From Neisseria wadsworthii 9715 (GTDB taxonomy: Bacteria > Pseudomonadota > Gammaproteobacteria > Burkholderiales > Neisseriaceae), in assembly GCF_000227765.1 (NCBI RefSeq), contig NZ_JH165159.1, forward strand, positions 598,823-662,822: a stretch of 64,000 bases of DNA. Reading direction: 5' to 3'. The notes beneath the pieces were generated by a model. The model worked only from the letters and a program-made list of their open reading frames with translations. It was not told where the DNA came from and ran no database searches. Below are positions 34,229 to 43,215 of this stretch, in pieces. Position numbers and translations under genes: made by a program. Each line of letters begins with the position of its first letter. Position 1 is the first letter of the stretch.

Positions 34229-34309
34229 ATGAAAGGAAGCTGCTTGTGCGGCGTGGTGAAATTAAGCGCGGACATTGTTATTGTATGTCCGTCGGAAAAG
34301 AGAACCTAA
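34229..34309 (+). pseudogene. Remnant of a GFA-family (formaldehyde-activating enzyme-like) gene
   Basis: A well-formed ribosome site (AAGGAGTGGAG) precedes an ATG that opens MKGSCLCGVVKLSADI, the zinc-binding N-terminus (CxC) typical of GFA/Mss4-like proteins. The frame then continues only ten residues (VIVCPSEKRT) and stops one base before the yciA start. A complete GFA protein has about 130 residues, so this is the stump of a gene deleted when yciA became adjacent. Confidence 0.55.
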
Positions 34310-34310
34310 A

Positions 34311-34754
34311 ATGAATACGATAACCGAACACACATCACCCAAAGGCAGCCTGCTGCTGCGCAACCTCGCCATGCCGGCCGACACCAATCCCAACGGCGAT
34401 ATTTTCGGCGGCTGGATTATGTCGCAGATGGACATCGGCGGCGGCATTTTGGCAGCCGAAATCGCACAAGGGCGCGTCGTTACCGTGGCGGTGGAAAAAA
34501 TGGCGTTTATCCGGCCCGTGAGCGTGGGCGACGTGGTCTGCTGCTACGGCTATTGCGTGCGGGTCGGCAACACTTCGCTGCAAATCAAAATCGAAGTGTG
34601 GATTAAAAAGCCCATGCATGACAATGCAGACAATGCCCGTAAGCTGGTAACCGAAGCCGTTTTCACCTATGTCGCGATCGACGCCGAAGGCAACCCGCGC
34701 CCGGTGCCCAGAGAAAACAACCCCGATTTGGAAAAAGCATTAATCAACGGATAA
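34311..34754 (+). CDS. yciA: YciA-type acyl-CoA thioesterase
   Basis: The 147-residue hot-dog fold protein has the YciA signature MPADTNPNGDIFGGWIMSQM with the catalytic Asp of the GDIFGGW motif, and VAVEKMAFIRPVSVGDVVCC. YciA hydrolyses a broad range of acyl-CoA esters in the cytoplasm. The start ATG is one base after the GFA remnant's stop and has AAGAGAACC upstream. It interrupts the thi genes and is followed by part of a reversed DUS and a MITE-like repeat. Confidence 0.9.
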   Translation: MNTITEHTSPKGSLLLRNLAMPADTNPNGDIFGGWIMSQMDIGGGILAAEIAQGRVVTVAVEKMAFIRPVSVGDVVCCYGYCVRVGNTSLQIKIEVWIKKPMHDNADNARKLVTEAVFTYVAIDAEGNPRPVPRENNPDLEKALING

Positions 34755-34772
34755 ACCGTTTTCAGACAGGCG

Positions 34773-34865
34773 TATAGCCAACCAACTGAAAAAGAGTACG
34801 TTCGTCATGCTCGGGTCAAGCCCCAGTATGACGGTATCGTTATTATGTAAGCGGATCGGCCATAG
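34773..34865. repeat. Full copy of the MITE-like palindromic repeat
   Basis: Ends TATAGCCAACCAACTGAAAA and TAAGCGGATCGGCCATA flank CGTCATGCTCGGGTCAAG and CCCCAGTATGACG. It has several substitutions relative to the copy at 27489. It fills the gap between yciA and thiG. Confidence 0.65.
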
Positions 34866-34881
34866 CCCCGAAAGAATGTTC

Positions 34882-35676
34882 ATGAACCCATTTACCCTAT
34901 ACGATCAAACCTTCCCTTCACGCCTGCTGCTCGGCACCGCAGCCTATCCCACCACCGAAGTGCTGCGCCAATCGGTGGCCGTTGCCAAGCCCGCCATGAT
35001 TACCGTGTCGCTGCGCCGAGCCGGTTCGGGCGGCGAAACCCACGGGCAGAGCTTTTGGGCGCTGCTTCAGGAAATGAACATCCCCATCCTGCCGAACACC
35101 GCCGGCTGCCAAAGCGTTCAAGAAGCCGTAACCACAGCCCAAATGGCGCGCGAAGTGTTTGAAACCGATTGGATCAAGCTCGAACTGATCGGCGACGACG
35201 ACACGCTCCAGCCCGATGTGTTCCAGCTTGTCGAGGCCGCGAAAATCCTGATCGACGACGGCTTTAAAGTGCTGCCGTATTGCACGGAAGACCTGATTGC
35301 CTGCCGCCGCCTGCTGGATGCGGGCTGTCAAGCGCTGATGCCGTGGGCGGCGCCGATCGGCACCGGCTTGGGCGTGGTGCACGAATATGCGTTGAAAGTT
35401 TTGCGCGAACGCCTGCCTGAAACCCCGCTGATTATCGATGCCGGCTTAGGCCTGCCTTCGCAGGCGGCACAAGTAATGGAATGGGGCTACGACGGCGTAT
35501 TGCTCAACACCGCCGTATCCCGCTCCGGCAGCCCCACCGATATGGCGCACGCCTTTGCGCTGGCGGTGGAAGCGGGGCGCTTGGCATACGGAGCCGAACC
35601 CGTGCAGCCGCGCGAACAGGCACAAGCCAGCACACCCACCGTGGGGCAGCCGTTTTGGCATTCCGCGGAGTATTGA
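34882..35676 (+). CDS. thiG: ThiG, thiazole synthase
   Basis: ThiG condenses 1-deoxyxylulose 5-phosphate, dehydroglycine and ThiS thiocarboxylate into the thiazole phosphate. The 264 residues form a TIM barrel with FPSRLLLGTAAYPT, TVSLRRAGSGG, ILPNTAGCQ, the DWIKLELIGDD segment containing the Schiff-base Lys, PYCTEDLIACRRL, APIGTGLG and LLNTAVSRSGSP. The chain ends ASTPTVGQPFWHSAEY, very like Neisseria ThiG. ATG 34882 is chosen over longer in-frame starts that run into the repeat. Confidence 0.94.
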   Translation: MNPFTLYDQTFPSRLLLGTAAYPTTEVLRQSVAVAKPAMITVSLRRAGSGGETHGQSFWALLQEMNIPILPNTAGCQSVQEAVTTAQMAREVFETDWIKLELIGDDDTLQPDVFQLVEAAKILIDDGFKVLPYCTEDLIACRRLLDAGCQALMPWAAPIGTGLGVVHEYALKVLRERLPETPLIIDAGLGLPSQAAQVMEWGYDGVLLNTAVSRSGSPTDMAHAFALAVEAGRLAYGAEPVQPREQAQASTPTVGQPFWHSAEY

Positions 35677-35683
35677 AGAAGAC

Positions 35684-35720
35684 AAAATGCCTGTCTGAAA
35701 TGTTTTCAGACAGGCATTTT
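35684..35720. terminator. Inverted TG-wadDUS terminator
   Basis: AAAATGCCTGTCTGAAA and its complement around a 3-base loop, eight bases after thiG, with a T run. Confidence 0.75.
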
Positions 35721-36023
35721 TGTTATAGCAAAGCAGCTTGTTAAAGAATACCCCGCAAAGCGGTGTCCGAATATCACGGTATCCTTACCGTGTAATCTGC
35801 TTGGCCGTTACATGGCAGAGGCAGAAAATATCCATTTAAACTGCCGCCTGCAAGCATCCGAAGAGCGGGAAAGTAAGTTTCTGAAAAATATTTTCATGCA
35901 CGTATAAAAATCATAGCGTATCTTCTTTGCACACTTTAAAATAACAGGTTTTAAAAATCGAACCACAGGGCTTGCGCAACAGCGCAAATGCCTGTCTGAA
36001 AAGCGCAGATTGGAAATACGGAT
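35721..36023. other. Intergenic region before murC
   Basis: About 300 bases with no supported gene. A small 7-bp hairpin (CACGGTA/TACCGTG, about 35775-35792) and a single DUS at about 35988 are visible. In many Neisseria murG or another dcw gene would lie upstream of murC; here the cluster starts at murC. Confidence 0.4.
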
Positions 36024-37421
36024 ATGATGAAAAACAGAGTGAAAAACATCCATTTTGTCGGCATCGGCGGCTCGGGAATGTGCGGCATTGCCGAAGTGCT
36101 GCATAACCTCGGTTTTAGCGTTTCCGGCTCCGATCAGGCGCAAAGTGCCGTAACCCGCCATTTGGCAGGCTTGGGCATTCAGGTTTATCCCGGCCACACG
36201 GCAGAGCATGTAAACGGAGCAGATGTGGTGGTTACTTCCACCGCGGTTAAGCGGGAAAACCCCGAAGTGGTGGAAGCGCTGGCGCAGAAAATTCCCGTGA
36301 TTCCGCGCGCCCTGATGCTGGCCGAGCTAATGCGCTTCCGCGAAGGCATCGCCGTTGCCGGCACACACGGCAAAACCACCACCACCAGCCTCACGGCTTC
36401 TATTTTGGCCGCGGCAGGTTTGGATCCCACATTCGTAATCGGCGGCAAGTTAACCGCCGCAGGTACCAATGCCCAACTGGGGCACGGCCAGTATATCGTG
36501 GCCGAAGCAGACGAATCCGACGCTTCTTTCCTGCATCTGACACCGGTGATGTCGGTGGTAACCAATATCGACACCGACCACATGGAAACCTACGGCCACA
36601 GCGTTGAAAAGCTGCATCAGGCGTTTGTGGATTTTATCCACCGCATGCCTTTCTACGGTAAAGCGTTTTTGTGTGTCGACAGCGAGCATGTGCGCGCCAT
36701 CATCCCGAAAGTCAGCAAACCTTTCGCTACCTACGGCTTGGACGAATCGGCCGATATTTATGCAACCGATATGCGCGCAGAAGGCGCCCAAATGCACTTT
36801 ACCGTGCACGCGCCGAAAAGCGGTGTCGAGCCGTTTGGCGTTGTTTTGAACATGCCCGGCCGCCACAATGTGTTGAATGCGTTGGCCGCTATTGGTGTAG
36901 CGCTGGAATGTGGTGCAGGCGTAGACGCCATTCGGGAAGGCTTGGCCGGTTTTGCCGGAGTGGGCCGCCGTTTCCAAAGTTATGGCGAAATTACCTTGCC
37001 GCAAGGCGGCAAAGCTTTGGTGGTTGACGATTACGGCCACCATCCGGTTGAAATGGCGGCCACATTGGCAGCGGCGCGCGGTGCTTATCCCGATAAACGT
37101 TTGGTGTTGGCGTTCCAACCGCACCGCTATACCCGTACCCGCGATTTGTTTGAAGATTTTGTCGGCGTATTAACCACGGTAGACAGTTTGGTGCTGACCG
37201 AAGTGTACGCGGCGGGCGAGGAGCCGATTGTTGCAGCCGACAGCCGCGCATTGGCCCGCGCCATCCGCGTGCTGGGTAAGGTGGAACCGATGTATTGCGA
37301 AGATGTGAACCAACTGCCGCAAACCCTGCTGAACGTGCTGCAAGACGGCGATGTGGTGTTGACTATGGGTGCGGGCAGCATCAACAAAACCGCGCAGGCT
37401 TTGGTGGATGCTTGCAAATAG
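36024..37421 (+). CDS. murC: UDP-N-acetylmuramate-L-alanine ligase MurC
   Basis: MurC adds L-alanine to UDP-MurNAc, the first peptide step of peptidoglycan synthesis. The 465-residue protein has the N-terminal Rossmann-type [17 protein letters not shown], the ATP-binding [13 protein letters not shown], the acidic EADESDASF, the central-domain [14 protein letters not shown] and the C-terminal [10 protein letters not shown]. Starts ATG 36024 or 36027 are both possible. First gene of the division and wall cluster murC-ddlB-ftsQ-ftsA-ftsZ. Confidence 0.96.
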   Translation: MMKNRVKNIHFVGIGGSGMCGIAEVLHNLGFSVSGSDQAQSAVTRHLAGLGIQVYPGHTAEHVNGADVVVTSTAVKRENPEVVEALAQKIPVIPRALMLAELMRFREGIAVAGTHGKTTTTSLTASILAAAGLDPTFVIGGKLTAAGTNAQLGHGQYIVAEADESDASFLHLTPVMSVVTNIDTDHMETYGHSVEKLHQAFVDFIHRMPFYGKAFLCVDSEHVRAIIPKVSKPFATYGLDESADIYATDMRAEGAQMHFTVHAPKSGVEPFGVVLNMPGRHNVLNALAAIGVALECGAGVDAIREGLAGFAGVGRRFQSYGEITLPQGGKALVVDDYGHHPVEMAATLAAARGAYPDKRLVLAFQPHRYTRTRDLFEDFVGVLTTVDSLVLTEVYAAGEEPIVAADSRALARAIRVLGKVEPMYCEDVNQLPQTLLNVLQDGDVVLTMGAGSINKTAQALVDACK

Positions 37422-37428
37422 GAACGGC

Positions 37429-37470
37429 AATGCCTGTCTGAAAAAAGCCCGACGGGTTTCAGACGGCATT
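37429..37470. repeat. Hairpin with arms of two different DUS dialects
   Basis: The left arm is TG-wadDUS (AATGCCTGTCTGAAA), while the right arm is the complement of AT-DUS (TTTCAGACGGCATT), so the stem has a mismatch at the dialect-defining position. An inner GCCCGACGGGT element extends the pairing. It lies between murC and ddlB, where full termination would be unwanted, so a weakened hairpin is plausible. Confidence 0.65.
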
Positions 37471-37497
37471 CAGAGTATAGAAATTAAAGGATGATAC

Positions 37498-38409
37498 ATG
37501 CAGGATTTCGGTAAAGTAGCCGTGTTGATGGGCGGTTTTTCCAGTGAGCGAGACGTTTCGTTGAGCAGCGGCAGAGCGATTGTGGCGGCTTTGAAAAGCA
37601 AAGGCATCGACGCCCATGCGTTTGACCCGAAAGAAACGCCGCTGGGCGAATTGAAAACTCAGCAGTTCGATGTTGCCTTTAATATTCTGCATGGCACTTG
37701 CGGTGAAGACGGCATGGTGCAGGGCGCCCTCGAAATGCTCGGCATTCCTTACACCGGTTGCGGCGTTTTGGCTTCAGCCATCGGTATGGACAAATACCGC
37801 TGCAAACTGCTTTGGAAAGCATTGGATTTGCCGGTGCCCGATTATGCTGTTTTGACGGATGAAACCGATTTTGATGCGGTTGAGCGCGAACTCGGTCTGC
37901 CGCTTTTTGCCAAGCCTGCCGCAGAGGGCAGCAGCGTCGGCGTGATTAAGGTGAAAGAAGCCGGCAGCCTCAAAGCCGCTTATGAATCCATCAAGCACAT
38001 GCACGGCGCAATTTTGGCAGAAAAATTTATCGGCGGCGGCGAATACGCCTGCTCAGTGCTCAACGGAAAGGCCCTCCCCAGCATACGGATTATTCCGAAA
38101 AACGAGTTTTACGACAAAGAAGCCAAATACGAGCGGGACGATACGGTTTACCTTTGCCCGTCTGACTTAAGCGAAGCAGAAGAGAAACAGATGGGTGAAC
38201 TGGCCATCCGCGCATTCGAGGCAATAGGCGGCGAAGGCAACGGACGCATCGATTTCTTGAAAGACGAACAAGGTCAACTCTATTTGCTTGAAGTAAACAC
38301 CCTACCGGGCATGACCGCTACCAGTTTGGTTCCGAAAGCGGCGGCCCAGCAAGGCATACCGTTTGCCGATTTGTGTGTGGAAATACTAAAGAGCGCACAT
38401 GTCGGATAA
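37498..38409 (+). CDS. ddlB: D-alanine-D-alanine ligase DdlB
   Basis: Ddl makes the D-Ala-D-Ala dipeptide of the peptidoglycan precursor. The 303-residue ATP-grasp protein shows VAVLMGGFSSERDVSLSSG, FNILHGTCGEDG, GCGVLASAIGMDKY, PLFAKPAAEGSSVGV for ATP binding, and EVNTLPGMTATSL with the metal-binding Glu/Asn near the end. AAGGATGATAC precedes the ATG. It overlaps ftsQ by 11 bases, so the two are translationally coupled. Confidence 0.96.
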   Translation: MQDFGKVAVLMGGFSSERDVSLSSGRAIVAALKSKGIDAHAFDPKETPLGELKTQQFDVAFNILHGTCGEDGMVQGALEMLGIPYTGCGVLASAIGMDKYRCKLLWKALDLPVPDYAVLTDETDFDAVERELGLPLFAKPAAEGSSVGVIKVKEAGSLKAAYESIKHMHGAILAEKFIGGGEYACSVLNGKALPSIRIIPKNEFYDKEAKYERDDTVYLCPSDLSEAEEKQMGELAIRAFEAIGGEGNGRIDFLKDEQGQLYLLEVNTLPGMTATSLVPKAAAQQGIPFADLCVEILKSAHVG

Positions 38410-39136
38410 GTTAAAACCCTTCCGCCGTTTCAGAGGCTGGCTGATTCTGCTGGCTGTTGTGCTGTGTTTGGTCGTGATTATTGCATGGTTGTATAATTCC
38501 ACCTATTTCCCGATTAAACAGGTTAAAATAGAAGGCAATTTGGCGCGCACAAACAGCACGGAATTGGAAAAAATTGCACAAGAATACATGCGCGGCAATA
38601 TTTTTCAGGCAGATTTAAACGGCGCTCAGATTGCATTTGAATCCATGCCCTGGATAGATACGGTTGTAGTCAGCCGACGATTGCCCGATACGGTGGAAAT
38701 CCAGTTGGCAGAGCATCAGCCGGTAGCGCGTTGGAAAGACGGCAGGCTTGTCAGCAGCAGCGGAAAAATTTTCAAAGCATCCAGCGATGAAGTGTTTCCG
38801 GCATTTGAAGGCGAGCCCGGCACAGAAAAAAATATGGTGGAACATTACGAATTGTTTCAACAGCAGCTTGTTCCGCTAAATTTGAAAATCCAGAAACTGA
38901 TTTATACCCCCCGTTCCGCTTGGTCGGTAGAGTTGGACAACCATATTACCGTCCACCTCGGGCGCGAAAAAGAAAAAGAGCGCCTAACCCGATTTACCGA
39001 AGTGTGGCGCAGCATATTAAAACCGCAACAAACCGTATTGGATTATGTGGATATGCGCTATAAAGACGGCTTTGCCATACGCAAAAAGGCAGCCGGCAAC
39101 ACGGTTGCAGCGAACGAAAACCAACAAGAAGATTAA
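38399..39136 (+). CDS. ftsQ: Cell division protein FtsQ
   Basis: FtsQ is a bitopic inner-membrane protein that links early and late divisome proteins. The 245 residues contain a short basic cytoplasmic N-terminus, one membrane helix (about residues 14-33, WLILLAVVLCLVVIIAWLY), a POTRA domain opening FPIKQVKIEGNLARTNSTEL, and the periplasmic beta domain ending near QTVLDYVDMRYKDGFAIR, a family signature. Start overlaps the end of ddlB; ftsA follows after 27 bases. Confidence 0.94.
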   Translation: MSDKLKPFRRFRGWLILLAVVLCLVVIIAWLYNSTYFPIKQVKIEGNLARTNSTELEKIAQEYMRGNIFQADLNGAQIAFESMPWIDTVVVSRRLPDTVEIQLAEHQPVARWKDGRLVSSSGKIFKASSDEVFPAFEGEPGTEKNMVEHYELFQQQLVPLNLKIQKLIYTPRSAWSVELDNHITVHLGREKEKERLTRFTEVWRSILKPQQTVLDYVDMRYKDGFAIRKKAAGNTVAANENQQED

Positions 39137-39163
39137 CAAATCGAATTCATCGAATGGAATATT

Positions 39164-40399
39164 ATGATTAACAAACAATACATCAGCGCATTGGATATCG
39201 GCACATCTAAAGTGATTGCTCTGATAGGCGAGATAGGAGACGACAACGAAATCCATATTGTCGGTTTGGGGCAGGCGCCTTCACGCGGCTTGAAAGCAGG
39301 CATGGTAACCAATATCGACGCAACCGCACAAGCCATCAAGCAGGCAATGGAAGAAGCCGAACGCATGGCCGACAGTAAGGTTGACAGCGTAACCACCGGT
39401 ATTGCAGGCAATCATATCCGCAGTATGAATTCCCAAGGCGTGGTTAAAATCAAAGACGGTGAAGTAACTCAGGCCGACATCGACCGCGCAATTGAAACGG
39501 CCAAAGCCATCAATATTCCGCCTGATCATAATATTCTGCACACCGTAGTGCAGGAATACATCATTGACAACCAGCCGGGTGTTAAAGAGCCGATAGGTAT
39601 GAGCGGTGTGCGCTTGGATACCCGTGTCCACATCATCACCGGCGCCATTACCGCTCTACAGAATATCCAAAAATGCGTCAACCGCTGCGGCTTACATATG
39701 GAGCAAATCATGCTCCAGCCCTTAGCGAGCGGGCAGGCGGTCTTGACTGAAGATGAAAAAGACTTGGGCGTGTGCGTGATTGATATCGGTGGCGGTACCA
39801 CAGATATTGCTGTTTATACCAACGGCGCCATCCGCCATACTGCGGTTATTCCTGTAGCAGGCGATTTGATTACCAGTGATATTGCCCATGCTTTGAGAAC
39901 ACCATATGTGCATGCCGAATACATTAAAATCCACCATGGTTTGGCGATTGCTGATATGGACATGGAAGATGAAATGGTGGAAGTGCCCAGTGTAGGCGAC
40001 CGGCCGATGCGTCAAGTGCCCCGCAGCGTGTTGGCTCAAGTGATTGGTCCGCGTGTAGAAGAAATTTTGGAACTGACGCTAAATGAATTGCGCCGTTCCG
40101 GTTTCCCGGAAGAAGTGTTGAATTCAGGTGTGGTGCTGACCGGCGGCGCATCTTTGTTGCCGGGTATGGTTGAATTGGCAGAAGAAATTTTCCAAGTACC
40201 GGCCCGTATTGGTGTGCCGCAAGACATGGCTGGCGTGTCGGAGCGCATAAGAAATCCACGCTATGCTACGGCTATCGGTTTGTTGCAGGCGGCTCGCGGA
40301 GAGTTGGAAGGTAAGAGTGTGAGTGGTGCGGTAGCTGTTGGTAACAGTAAAGAAAGTTTGTGGACCAAAATCAGAGATTGGTTAAGAAATAACTTTTAA
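39164..40399 (+). CDS. ftsA: Cell division protein FtsA
   Basis: FtsA is the actin-like protein that tethers FtsZ filaments to the membrane and recruits downstream divisome proteins. The 411 residues show phosphate-1 motif ALDIGTSKVIALIG, the 1C region with GIAGNHIRS, phosphate-2 VIDIGGGTTDIAVY and the late adenosine motif VVLTGGASLLPGM. The last residues (ESLWTKIRDWLRNNF) form the amphipathic membrane-targeting helix. Confidence 0.96.
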   Translation: MINKQYISALDIGTSKVIALIGEIGDDNEIHIVGLGQAPSRGLKAGMVTNIDATAQAIKQAMEEAERMADSKVDSVTTGIAGNHIRSMNSQGVVKIKDGEVTQADIDRAIETAKAINIPPDHNILHTVVQEYIIDNQPGVKEPIGMSGVRLDTRVHIITGAITALQNIQKCVNRCGLHMEQIMLQPLASGQAVLTEDEKDLGVCVIDIGGGTTDIAVYTNGAIRHTAVIPVAGDLITSDIAHALRTPYVHAEYIKIHHGLAIADMDMEDEMVEVPSVGDRPMRQVPRSVLAQVIGPRVEEILELTLNELRRSGFPEEVLNSGVVLTGGASLLPGMVELAEEIFQVPARIGVPQDMAGVSERIRNPRYATAIGLLQAARGELEGKSVSGAVAVGNSKESLWTKIRDWLRNNF

Positions 40400-40463
40400 T
40401 TGAAAGTTGCGTGAAGTAGTTATAACAATCGCTCAAGATGCCGAAAAGAACGCTTTTGCCAAG

Positions 40464-40492
40464 TATACAAGTAATAAAGAGTTCTTTATAAT
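40464..40492 (+). promoter_or_regulatory. Candidate promoter of ftsZ
   Basis: A consensus -10 TATAAT at 40487 lies 17 bases after TATACA at 40464, which matches TTGACA at four of six positions. The 150-base ftsA-ftsZ gap would give a leader of about 60 bases and allow ftsZ to be expressed above the rest of the cluster. Confidence 0.4.
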
Positions 40493-40551
40493 AACACTTA
40501 TTTGCAAAAATTTTTGTACGTCCTAACGCAGGGCGCTGAGGAGCATATTAA

Positions 40552-41823
40552 ATGGATTTGGTTTACGACGTAGTAGAGTCTGCCGCAAGCCCTGCGGTAA
40601 TTAAAGTGATCGGCATTGGCGGCGGAGGCTGCAATGCGATTAACAATATGATTAACAACACCATTGCCGGTGTTGAATTTATCAGCGCAAATACTGATGC
40701 GCAAGCTTTGGGCAAAAACCAAGCACCAAAACGTATTCAATTGGGTACTAATCTTACTCGTGGTTTGGGAGCGGGTGCCAATCCGGAAGTGGGTCGTGCA
40801 GCGGCTCAAGAAGACCGCGAAGCTATCGCCGATGCCATCCGGGGGGCCAATATGTTGTTTATCACAACGGGTATGGGCGGCGGCACCGGCACCGGCGCAG
40901 CGCCTGTTGTTGCGGAAATTGCTAAAGAGTTGGGTATTTTAACAGTTGCTGTTGTTACCCGCCCGTTTGAGCATGAAGGCAAGCGTATCAATATCGCTCA
41001 CCAAGGTATCGAGCAGCTTAAAGGCCAAGTAGATTCTTTGATCGTGATTCCGAATGATAAATTGATGACTGCTTTGGGTGAAGATGTTACTGTGCGTGAA
41101 GCATTCCAAGCTGCAGACAATGTATTGCATGCTGCGGTTGCAGGTATTTCCGAAGTGGTAACCCGTCCCGGCTTTATCAACCTTGACTTTGCCGATGTGA
41201 AAAATGTGATGAGCATTACAGGTATGGCCATGATGGGTTCAGGTTCGGCTCAAGGTGTTGATCGTGCACGTTTGGCTACCGAGCAGGCGATTGCAAGCCC
41301 TCTGTTGGATAATGTTAGCCTTGATGGTGCGCGCGGCGTGCTGGTAAACATTACCACTGCCCCGGGCTGCTTAAAAATGTCCGAATACCGCGAGATCATG
41401 CGTGTGGTAAATGAATATGCGCACCCTGATTCAGAGCGCAAATATGGTACATCGGAAGATGAGGATATGCCGGAAGATGCCATTCGCGTTACCATTATTG
41501 CGACCGGTTTGAAAGAAAACTATACGCAGCCTGCTCATCAGGGCGGTTTGCGTCAGAATGTTCGCGGCCAAGCTTTTGGTTCAAGCCATTCAGGTCGTGG
41601 TCAAGCAGCTTATTCTTCTAATGAGTTGGATGAAATGGAGGCGGCTGCAAGAATGATGGGAGAGCGTAGCTATCCGAATTTGGATAATGTGATTCGTTCG
41701 GGTCGTGGCACACGGAAAATGGATTTGTCGGCCGCTGATTTCTCCAATCAAGCTATTTTGGATGACTTGGAAATCCCGGCCATGTTACGCCGTAAGCAGA
41801 ATCAAAATAATCATAACGATTAA
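40552..41823 (+). CDS. ftsZ: Cell division GTPase FtsZ
   Basis: FtsZ is the tubulin homologue that forms the division ring. The 423 residues contain VIGIGGGGCNAINNMI, the tubulin signature MGGGTGTGAAPVVAEIAKEL, NVDFADVKNVM-like T7-loop region (INLDFADVKNVM) and a variable linker. The conserved C-terminal peptide DDLEIPAMLRRK contacts FtsA and other partners; here it is followed by a short Asn-rich tail. ATG is preceded by GAGGAGCATATTAA. A classical hairpin terminator follows, marking the end of the cluster. Confidence 0.97.
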   Translation: MDLVYDVVESAASPAVIKVIGIGGGGCNAINNMINNTIAGVEFISANTDAQALGKNQAPKRIQLGTNLTRGLGAGANPEVGRAAAQEDREAIADAIRGANMLFITTGMGGGTGTGAAPVVAEIAKELGILTVAVVTRPFEHEGKRINIAHQGIEQLKGQVDSLIVIPNDKLMTALGEDVTVREAFQAADNVLHAAVAGISEVVTRPGFINLDFADVKNVMSITGMAMMGSGSAQGVDRARLATEQAIASPLLDNVSLDGARGVLVNITTAPGCLKMSEYREIMRVVNEYAHPDSERKYGTSEDEDMPEDAIRVTIIATGLKENYTQPAHQGGLRQNVRGQAFGSSHSGRGQAAYSSNELDEMEAAARMMGERSYPNLDNVIRSGRGTRKMDLSAADFSNQAILDDLEIPAMLRRKQNQNNHND

Positions 41824-41837
41824 ACAGGTTAATGGGG

Positions 41838-41863
41838 ATAAGCCGGGTGTATGCCCGGCTTAT
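41838..41863 (+). terminator. Rho-independent terminator of ftsZ
   Basis: ATAAGCCGGG and CCCGGCTTAT pair around TGTATG, followed by six T residues. A reversed DUS overlaps the T run. The remaining 270 bases before rsfS hold another single DUS (about 41915) and no gene. Confidence 0.85.
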
Positions 41864-42140
41864 TTTTTCAGACAGGCATATATTCAATCAATAGAAAAGG
41901 GGCACATTGATCGTGATGCCTGTCTGAAAAGTTAAGCGTTCGGCTATAATGCGAAATATTCAGCTTTTCATCGACGTATTAGTTGGCGGATTTTATAGAG
42001 TGTGATATAGCCATGGGCTTTAATATTTCATACTGTGTTGGATTCACCCGGAATGGCAGTAAACATACCGAATGTTACAAATAGAGCGGCTTAGAAACAG
42101 CCGTTTGTTAGTAAATTATTAATTTATATCAGGAAACTAA

Positions 42141-42533
42141 ATGACAGAACAAGAGTTACAAAATTTGCAGCTCATGACCGATGTTGCTGTAAATGCGTTG
42201 GAGGATGTTAAAGCGAAAGACATCATTGTGTTGGACACCAGTGAGAAGACTTCTTTGTTTTCCCGCATGATTATTGCCAGTGGTGACAGCACCCGACAAG
42301 TAAGAGCGTTGGCTAATAATGTGTCGGTGGATTTAAAAGAAGCTGGTTTTGAAATTTTAGGTAGCGAAGGGCAGGATTCAGGTGAATGGGCATTGGTTGA
42401 TGCGGGAGACTTGCTGGTGCATGTGATGTTGCCTGCGGTACGTGATTTTTACGATATCGAAGCTTTATGGGGTGGTGAAAAACCATCTTTCCATGCCGGT
42501 TCGCAGAAACCTTGGCATGCAGCAGATAATTAA
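42141..42533 (+). CDS. rsfS: Ribosomal silencing factor RsfS
   Basis: RsfS binds ribosomal protein uL14 and blocks subunit joining when nutrients are short. The 130-residue protein shows the family pattern ALEDVKAKDIIVLDTS, MIIASGDSTRQVRALANNV, GQDSGEWALVDAGDLLVHVM and DFYDIEALWG. It is followed after 24 bases by rlmH, the usual neighbour. Confidence 0.95.
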   Translation: MTEQELQNLQLMTDVAVNALEDVKAKDIIVLDTSEKTSLFSRMIIASGDSTRQVRALANNVSVDLKEAGFEILGSEGQDSGEWALVDAGDLLVHVMLPAVRDFYDIEALWGGEKPSFHAGSQKPWHAADN

Positions 42534-42557
42534 TCGAGAAAACAGCAGATTTATGCG

Positions 42558-43028
42558 ATGAATATCACGGTTTTAGCAGTAGGCACCAAAATGCCGGGCT
42601 GGGTTGATGATGCGGTGAAGGAATATTCCAAAAGATTTGGAAGGGATATTCAATATACAATCAAAGAAATCAAGCCGGAAAAACGAGGGGCTGGGGTGAA
42701 TGCCGCGCAAGGTATGTTGGCTGAAGAGCGCAGAATTTTGGAAGCAATACCGAATGGCGCTTTTTTGGTGGTACTGGATGAGCGCGGGAAAGCACCCACT
42801 TCGGTGGAGCTTGCCGGATATCTGACTCAATGGAAGCGTGATGGGGAGCATATCTGCTTTGTGATTGGCGGAGCAGATGGTATGACTGATGCTTTGAAGC
42901 AGAAAGCCAGTTTGATGATACGGTTGTCGAATATGACCTTGCCGCATGGAATGGTGCGCGTGTTGTTAACTGAACAGCTTTACCGTGCCGAAACTATTTT
43001 GAATAATCACCCGTATCACCGTGAGTAA
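42558..43028 (+). CDS. rlmH: 23S rRNA pseudouridine-1915 N3-methyltransferase RlmH
   Basis: RlmH is a SPOUT methyltransferase that modifies pseudouridine 1915 of 23S rRNA. The 156 residues start MNITVLAVGTKMPGWV and contain LLVVLDERGK-like FLVVLDERGKAPTSVELA and the knotted SAM site FVIGGADGMTDALK. The end is LPHGMVRVLLTEQLYRA and NNHPYHRE, invariant in the family. It forms an operon with rsfS. A single DUS follows the stop. Confidence 0.96.
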   Translation: MNITVLAVGTKMPGWVDDAVKEYSKRFGRDIQYTIKEIKPEKRGAGVNAAQGMLAEERRILEAIPNGAFLVVLDERGKAPTSVELAGYLTQWKRDGEHICFVIGGADGMTDALKQKASLMIRLSNMTLPHGMVRVLLTEQLYRAETILNNHPYHRE

Positions 43029-43069
43029 TCGGATGCCTGTCTGAAAAGTAGTTGGGATGTGGTTAGTGC

Positions 43070-43098
43070 TTGACAGAGTAAAATAGGCTGGTTATAAT
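43070..43098 (+). promoter_or_regulatory. Promoter of tRNA-Asn
   Basis: TTGACA at 43070 and TATAAT at 43093 are both perfect and separated by 17 bases, 10 bases before the tRNA. The strongest consensus promoter in the window. Confidence 0.9.
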
Positions 43099-43108
43099 TT
43101 ATTTTTAT

Positions 43109-43184
43109 TCCCCGATAGCTCAGTCGGTAGAGCGACGGACTGTTAATCCGCAGGTCCCTGGTTCGAGCCCAGGTCGGGGAGCCA
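43109..43184 (+). tRNA. tRNA-Asn (GUU)
   Basis: The 76-base cloverleaf has acceptor TCCCCGA/TCGGGGA, D arm GCTCAGTCGGTAGAGC, anticodon stem-loop CGGACTGTTAATCCG with anticodon GTT, T arm CTGGTTCGAGCCCAG and encoded CCA. Confidence 0.96.
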
Positions 43185-43190
43185 AATTCA

Positions 43191-43215
43191 GAGCCTGAGT
43201 TATATACTCAGGCTC
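43191..43215 (+). terminator. Terminator of tRNA-Asn
   Basis: GAGCCTGAGT and ACTCAGGCTC pair perfectly around TATAT, followed by ATTTTAT, seven bases after the tRNA. Confidence 0.8.

Noticed and set aside
30005..36023. TPP riboswitch before thiamine genes
   Set aside because: I looked for the conserved CTGAGA / ACCTG(A) elements upstream of thiO, thiS and thiG and did not see them.
36450..37124. 224-codon frame antisense to murC
   Set aside because: murC motifs on the plus strand are unambiguous; the antisense frame is a by-product of high-GC codon third positions.
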